34,675 nt of DNA from CAZCDS01 sp964497585 (GTDB taxonomy: Bacteria; Desulfobacterota; Desulfomonilia; Desulfomonilales; Desulfomonilaceae). Each line of letters starts with the position of its first letter. Within the stretch, counting starts at the first letter, position 1. Below, piece after piece: positions 32,424 through 34,675 of this stretch. Under the pieces are notes generated by a model that was not told the DNA's origin, ran no database searches, and was given only the letters and a program-made list of their open reading frames with translations. The DNA lies in assembly GCA_964497585.1 (NCBI GenBank), contig CAZCDS010000070.1, positions 1-34,675 on the forward strand. The letters are read 5' to 3'. A program made the translations under genes and the position numbers.

Positions 32424-33613
32424 TGACCAAACCGACAGAAAAGAACGGAAGCGAGTTACGGCTGTTCTTAAGCGTTGACATTCACGGCTCGCTTGCTCTG
32501 AAGAATCAGAAAAACCACACCGTGCTTCTAAACTTGTACGAAGAGAGAAAAGGCACGTTCTTCTCCTTCCAGGACAAAGGTCTGATCGATCCCAAGGCTC
32601 CCGATCTCGATGAGGGGGAGCCAAGCATCCAAGCACTCTTGAGTGATTACTCTCTCGAGGATTCCGACTGGGGAGCGATCCTCCAACAGCGTTTCTCTGA
32701 TTTTCATAGCGCATTTGGGAAGGGTCTCGTAGAGGCAGACGAAACTCAATTGGCCGAGCACGTCGACCATTACCTGTGGAAGACCGCGGGCGATGAACTG
32801 ATCTATTCATTCAGGATTATGTCTCGCAGGCAATTGCACGAGATCGTGGTTTCCTTTCTCCGAGTGATCCGTCAGTTCGACGAGAAGGACGTAGACAACG
32901 AACCAATTCGATTGAAAGGGACCGGCTGGGTTGCCGGCTTCCCGATACGGAACAGGCAGATCACGTTTCCTGGTCCGGTTCTTTATCGAAAGAAAGGGGA
33001 GCGTCGGTACGAGGAGGTTTCACATCCTAGGATCGACTACGTAGGGCCGGACATGGACGCCGGTTTCCGTCTGGCAAAATTGACGCACCCTGGCTTTATG
33101 GTGATTTCCCTTGAGCTGGCAGAACTCCTTGGGGAGGCAAACGTGAGTCGGCAAGTGAGGGGTATGATAGTAGACTGGCAGAAGCTCAAAAGCGTGTGGA
33201 GCGATACCCCTTATCCCGTAATCTGGATTTCCCTGCCCGAGGAGGAGAAAATCTCTTATTCCATCTTCGAGCCGTGGTCAGCTTCGGAGATCAAGGCTGT
33301 TGCATCATGGAAATACAAGGAGGACGAGCAAGATGGGGTCCCGGAAATCAAAGCGCTTATCAATCCCTCAGACAATCTCTTGGACAAGATCAGGGCCAGG
33401 CTTCCGGCCTCTCTCGGATTGGTGAAGCCTTATATTGTTCAGGAATCTCAACAGGCACCTTTACCGGAGGAGCATGAGACCATTCTGAGGATTCTGCGCT
33501 CATTGTCGGAGGGAATAGCGGGTCCTCAAGATGTCGAAACGGATGGTCAAGCGCCCAGAACGGGGCGCACCAAGGAAGATGTCAGCGGGCAGTACCGGGA
33601 GCGCAAGAAGTGA
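32423..33613 (+). CDS. Putative divergent class III nucleotide cyclase-like protein (396 aa)
   Basis: I do not know a named family for this protein. Its motifs follow a class III cyclase homology domain in order: S-V-D19-I-H-G-S (metal-Asp strand, as DI-x-G-S), K-T-A-G-D124-E (second metal Asp, as K-x-x-G-D), L-K-G-T-G-W-V-A-G-F (as R-x-G-x-H-x-G) near 165-175, and Y-V-G-P-D-M-D212-A-G-F-R216-L, then THPGFMVIS (as G-x-x-V-N-x-A-x-R-L, then PGxILVS). The catalytic Arg is kept, but the Asn is Asp. The two metal Asp are 105 residues apart, against about 44 in ordinary cyclases, so an insertion of about 60 residues is inferred. The C-terminal 150 residues are unrecognised. The start overlaps the peptidase stop. 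The call is pattern-based and moderate; it could be a non-catalytic relative that only senses nucleotides. Confidence 0.6.
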   Translation: MTKPTEKNGSELRLFLSVDIHGSLALKNQKNHTVLLNLYEERKGTFFSFQDKGLIDPKAPDLDEGEPSIQALLSDYSLEDSDWGAILQQRFSDFHSAFGKGLVEADETQLAEHVDHYLWKTAGDELIYSFRIMSRRQLHEIVVSFLRVIRQFDEKDVDNEPIRLKGTGWVAGFPIRNRQITFPGPVLYRKKGERRYEEVSHPRIDYVGPDMDAGFRLAKLTHPGFMVISLELAELLGEANVSRQVRGMIVDWQKLKSVWSDTPYPVIWISLPEEEKISYSIFEPWSASEIKAVASWKYKEDEQDGVPEIKALINPSDNLLDKIRARLPASLGLVKPYIVQESQQAPLPEEHETILRILRSLSEGIAGPQDVETDGQAPRTGRTKEDVSGQYRERKK

Positions 33614-33676
33614 GAAGGCGGCCTTTCGCTGCGCCAAGGGTCGCCCCCTTTCATGCTTTCTAAGCAAATCTCTATT

Positions 33677-34426
33677 TCAGTCGCTGGTCTCGTCCCACCG
33701 TCCCAAGCCCCTATTTGCCTCATAGTCACTGAACGCCTCGTAGCTCTCCGGCGTGCCGATGTCGAAGAAGGCCCTCTCTTGAGCCAGACCGAACATGCTC
33801 CCCGAGAGAGCGGTCGAGGGAAATACGTCGCGCTCCATGGAAAAGTTACCGAGGTCAGGAAGCCCTTGGATGAATTGTTGGGAAAGCAGGGAAAGCCCCG
33901 CGTTGATGTACCCGGCGCCGGTATTCTCCGCCTGTTTCTCGCTGAAGCCCCTTATCCGCCCGTCTTCGTCGATAACCACAGCCCCGTACCTGCTCACGTC
34001 ATCGACCCGGATGAGTGAGAGCGTGACCTCGCCCCCTTTCTCCCGGTGGTACCCGTACAGCCGGTTGAGATCCGCATCGAAAAAGGTGTCGCCATTTACG
34101 AGAAGCGTGGGATCGGTCGCGAACCGGGCCGCGTTCCTGACCGCTCCCCCTGTCCCGAGCGGTTCATCTTCCTGTACGAAGTGAAGACGTATAGTGTCCA
34201 GGCGTCTTTTCCGGAAATGCTCCTCGATCATCTCACCCATGTATCCGGTGAGCAAGACGAAATCCCGGACTCCCTTCCGAGCCAAGGAGGAGACGAGAAT
34301 CTCCAGGAAAGGCACATCCCCCACAAAGGCCAAGGGCTTGGGCCTATCCGAGACCACCGGTCGAAGTCTCGTGCCCAGGCCTCCGGCCAGGATCATCGCG
34401 ACAAAGGGCAAGGTCTGAGGCGTCAT
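33677..34426 (-). CDS. Sugar-1-phosphate nucleotidyltransferase (HddC/mannose-1-P guanylyltransferase-like)
   Basis: This 249-aa cytoplasmic enzyme joins a nucleoside triphosphate to a sugar 1-phosphate. The pyrophosphorylase signature is AMILAGGLGTRLRPVVSDRPKPL (residues 10-32, starting AMILAGGLGTRLRP), and PLGTGGAVRNA and LLVNGDTFFD follow, then FDIGTPESYEAF near the end. Its short length and sequence are closest to the D-glycero-D-manno-heptose 1-phosphate guanylyltransferase (HddC) type used for S-layer or LPS heptose. No heptose kinase or phosphatase genes are nearby, so the substrate is open. It ends 63 bases from the cyclase-like gene, tail to tail. Confidence 0.88.
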   Translation of the reverse strand: MTPQTLPFVAMILAGGLGTRLRPVVSDRPKPLAFVGDVPFLEILVSSLARKGVRDFVLLTGYMGEMIEEHFRKRRLDTIRLHFVQEDEPLGTGGAVRNAARFATDPTLLVNGDTFFDADLNRLYGYHREKGGEVTLSLIRVDDVSRYGAVVIDEDGRIRGFSEKQAENTGAGYINAGLSLLSQQFIQGLPDLGNFSMERDVFPSTALSGSMFGLAQERAFFDIGTPESYEAFSDYEANRGLGRWDETSD

Positions 34427-34675
34427 TTTCCGTGTAACTCAATTCCTACCGCTCAAATCCATGATGCCCCGCGTCGGCCCGCTTCTTCGCCCGGGTTGTG
34501 CCAGGCCACTTCAGACGACCAGAAGCTAACAACCGGCCGGCGCAGGCTTTCGACGAAGCCATGGGGCCTACCGGCCCGAAACCATGGAGTTTTTGGGGAG
34601 GGGTGGGGGGGGCGCCAGGTTTCTAAAAGACCCAACCCCCAACACACAAGCCCCGAATAGACCGCTTTGGGCGGG
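34427..34675. other. Non-coding right end with G-rich tract
   Basis: The last 249 bases carry no supported gene. A G-rich run at 34595-34612 (GGGG-A-GGGG-T-GGGGGGGG) is followed by C-rich sequence. Such tracts could form a G-quadruplex, but near a window edge they may also mark a poorly assembled contig end. Confidence 0.45.

Noticed and set aside
1..34675. CRISPR arrays, insertion sequences, prophage or integrase genes
   Set aside because: I saw no regular direct repeats with spacers, and no transposase, integrase or phage structural motifs in the translated frames.

Overview
The window looks like chromosomal DNA from a GC-rich anaerobic Desulfobacterota (former Deltaproteobacteria), probably a sulfate reducer or syntroph. 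This is inferred from gene content: two tandem HdrA/MvhD/HdrD-type electron-transfer loci, UGA-encoded selenoproteins in that cluster, and a Deltaproteobacteria-style mix of housekeeping genes (rpsP-trmD-rplS operon, hrcA, comM/yifB, RDD/SpoIIM membrane pair). No 16S rRNA or other species-level marker is present, so the taxonomy is tentative.

Region 1 (141-12069, + strand) is one closely spaced gene series and the main feature of the window. A 1472-aa HdrA-type flavo-iron-sulfur protein has a complete GltD/NfnB-like NAD(P)H-oxidoreductase module inserted between two of its ferredoxin clusters. It is followed by an MvhD-like selenoprotein, an HdrC-HdrB (HdrD-type) fusion, an HdrA selenoprotein, a second HdrA-type protein, a second MvhD-like selenoprotein and a two-[4Fe-4S] protein with an FdhB/FrhB-like look. 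A small zinc-ribbon protein and a UbiA-family prenyltransferase close the series. Three genes contain an in-frame UGA at a conserved cysteine site, each followed by a short stem-loop suitable as a bacterial SECIS element. Simple ORF calling would break all three. Together they look like a flavin-based electron-bifurcating or confurcating complex joining NAD(P)H, ferredoxin and a disulfide-reductase-like or quinone-linked acceptor.

Region 2 (12227-15113, - strand) is the conserved translation operon rpsP-khpA-rimM-trmD-rplS-rnhB, with a good sigma-70 promoter upstream of rpsP. Region 3 (15416-20315, + strand) has an inositol-monophosphatase-like protein, HrcA without its usual dnaK partners, tRNA-Leu(UAG), two small exported or membrane proteins, and a ComM/YifB AAA+ ATPase. 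Region 4 (20436-29465, - strand) has a sulfotransferase and a radical SAM protein separated by non-coding gaps, a large AsmA-like envelope protein, a lysine-rich Rho-N-like protein and a membrane protein with an L7/L12-CTD-like N-terminus. An RDD protein (-) and a SpoIIM-family protein (+) are divergent at 29559-31524.

Region 5 (31653-33613, + strand) is a two-gene unit behind its own promoter: an ImmA/IrrE-type metallopeptidase overlapping a 396-aa protein in which I recognise the motif order of a divergent class III nucleotide cyclase. I know no described system with this pairing, and it is the best candidate for an undescribed signalling or defence module. A sugar-phosphate nucleotidyltransferase (-) and a G-rich non-coding end close the window.
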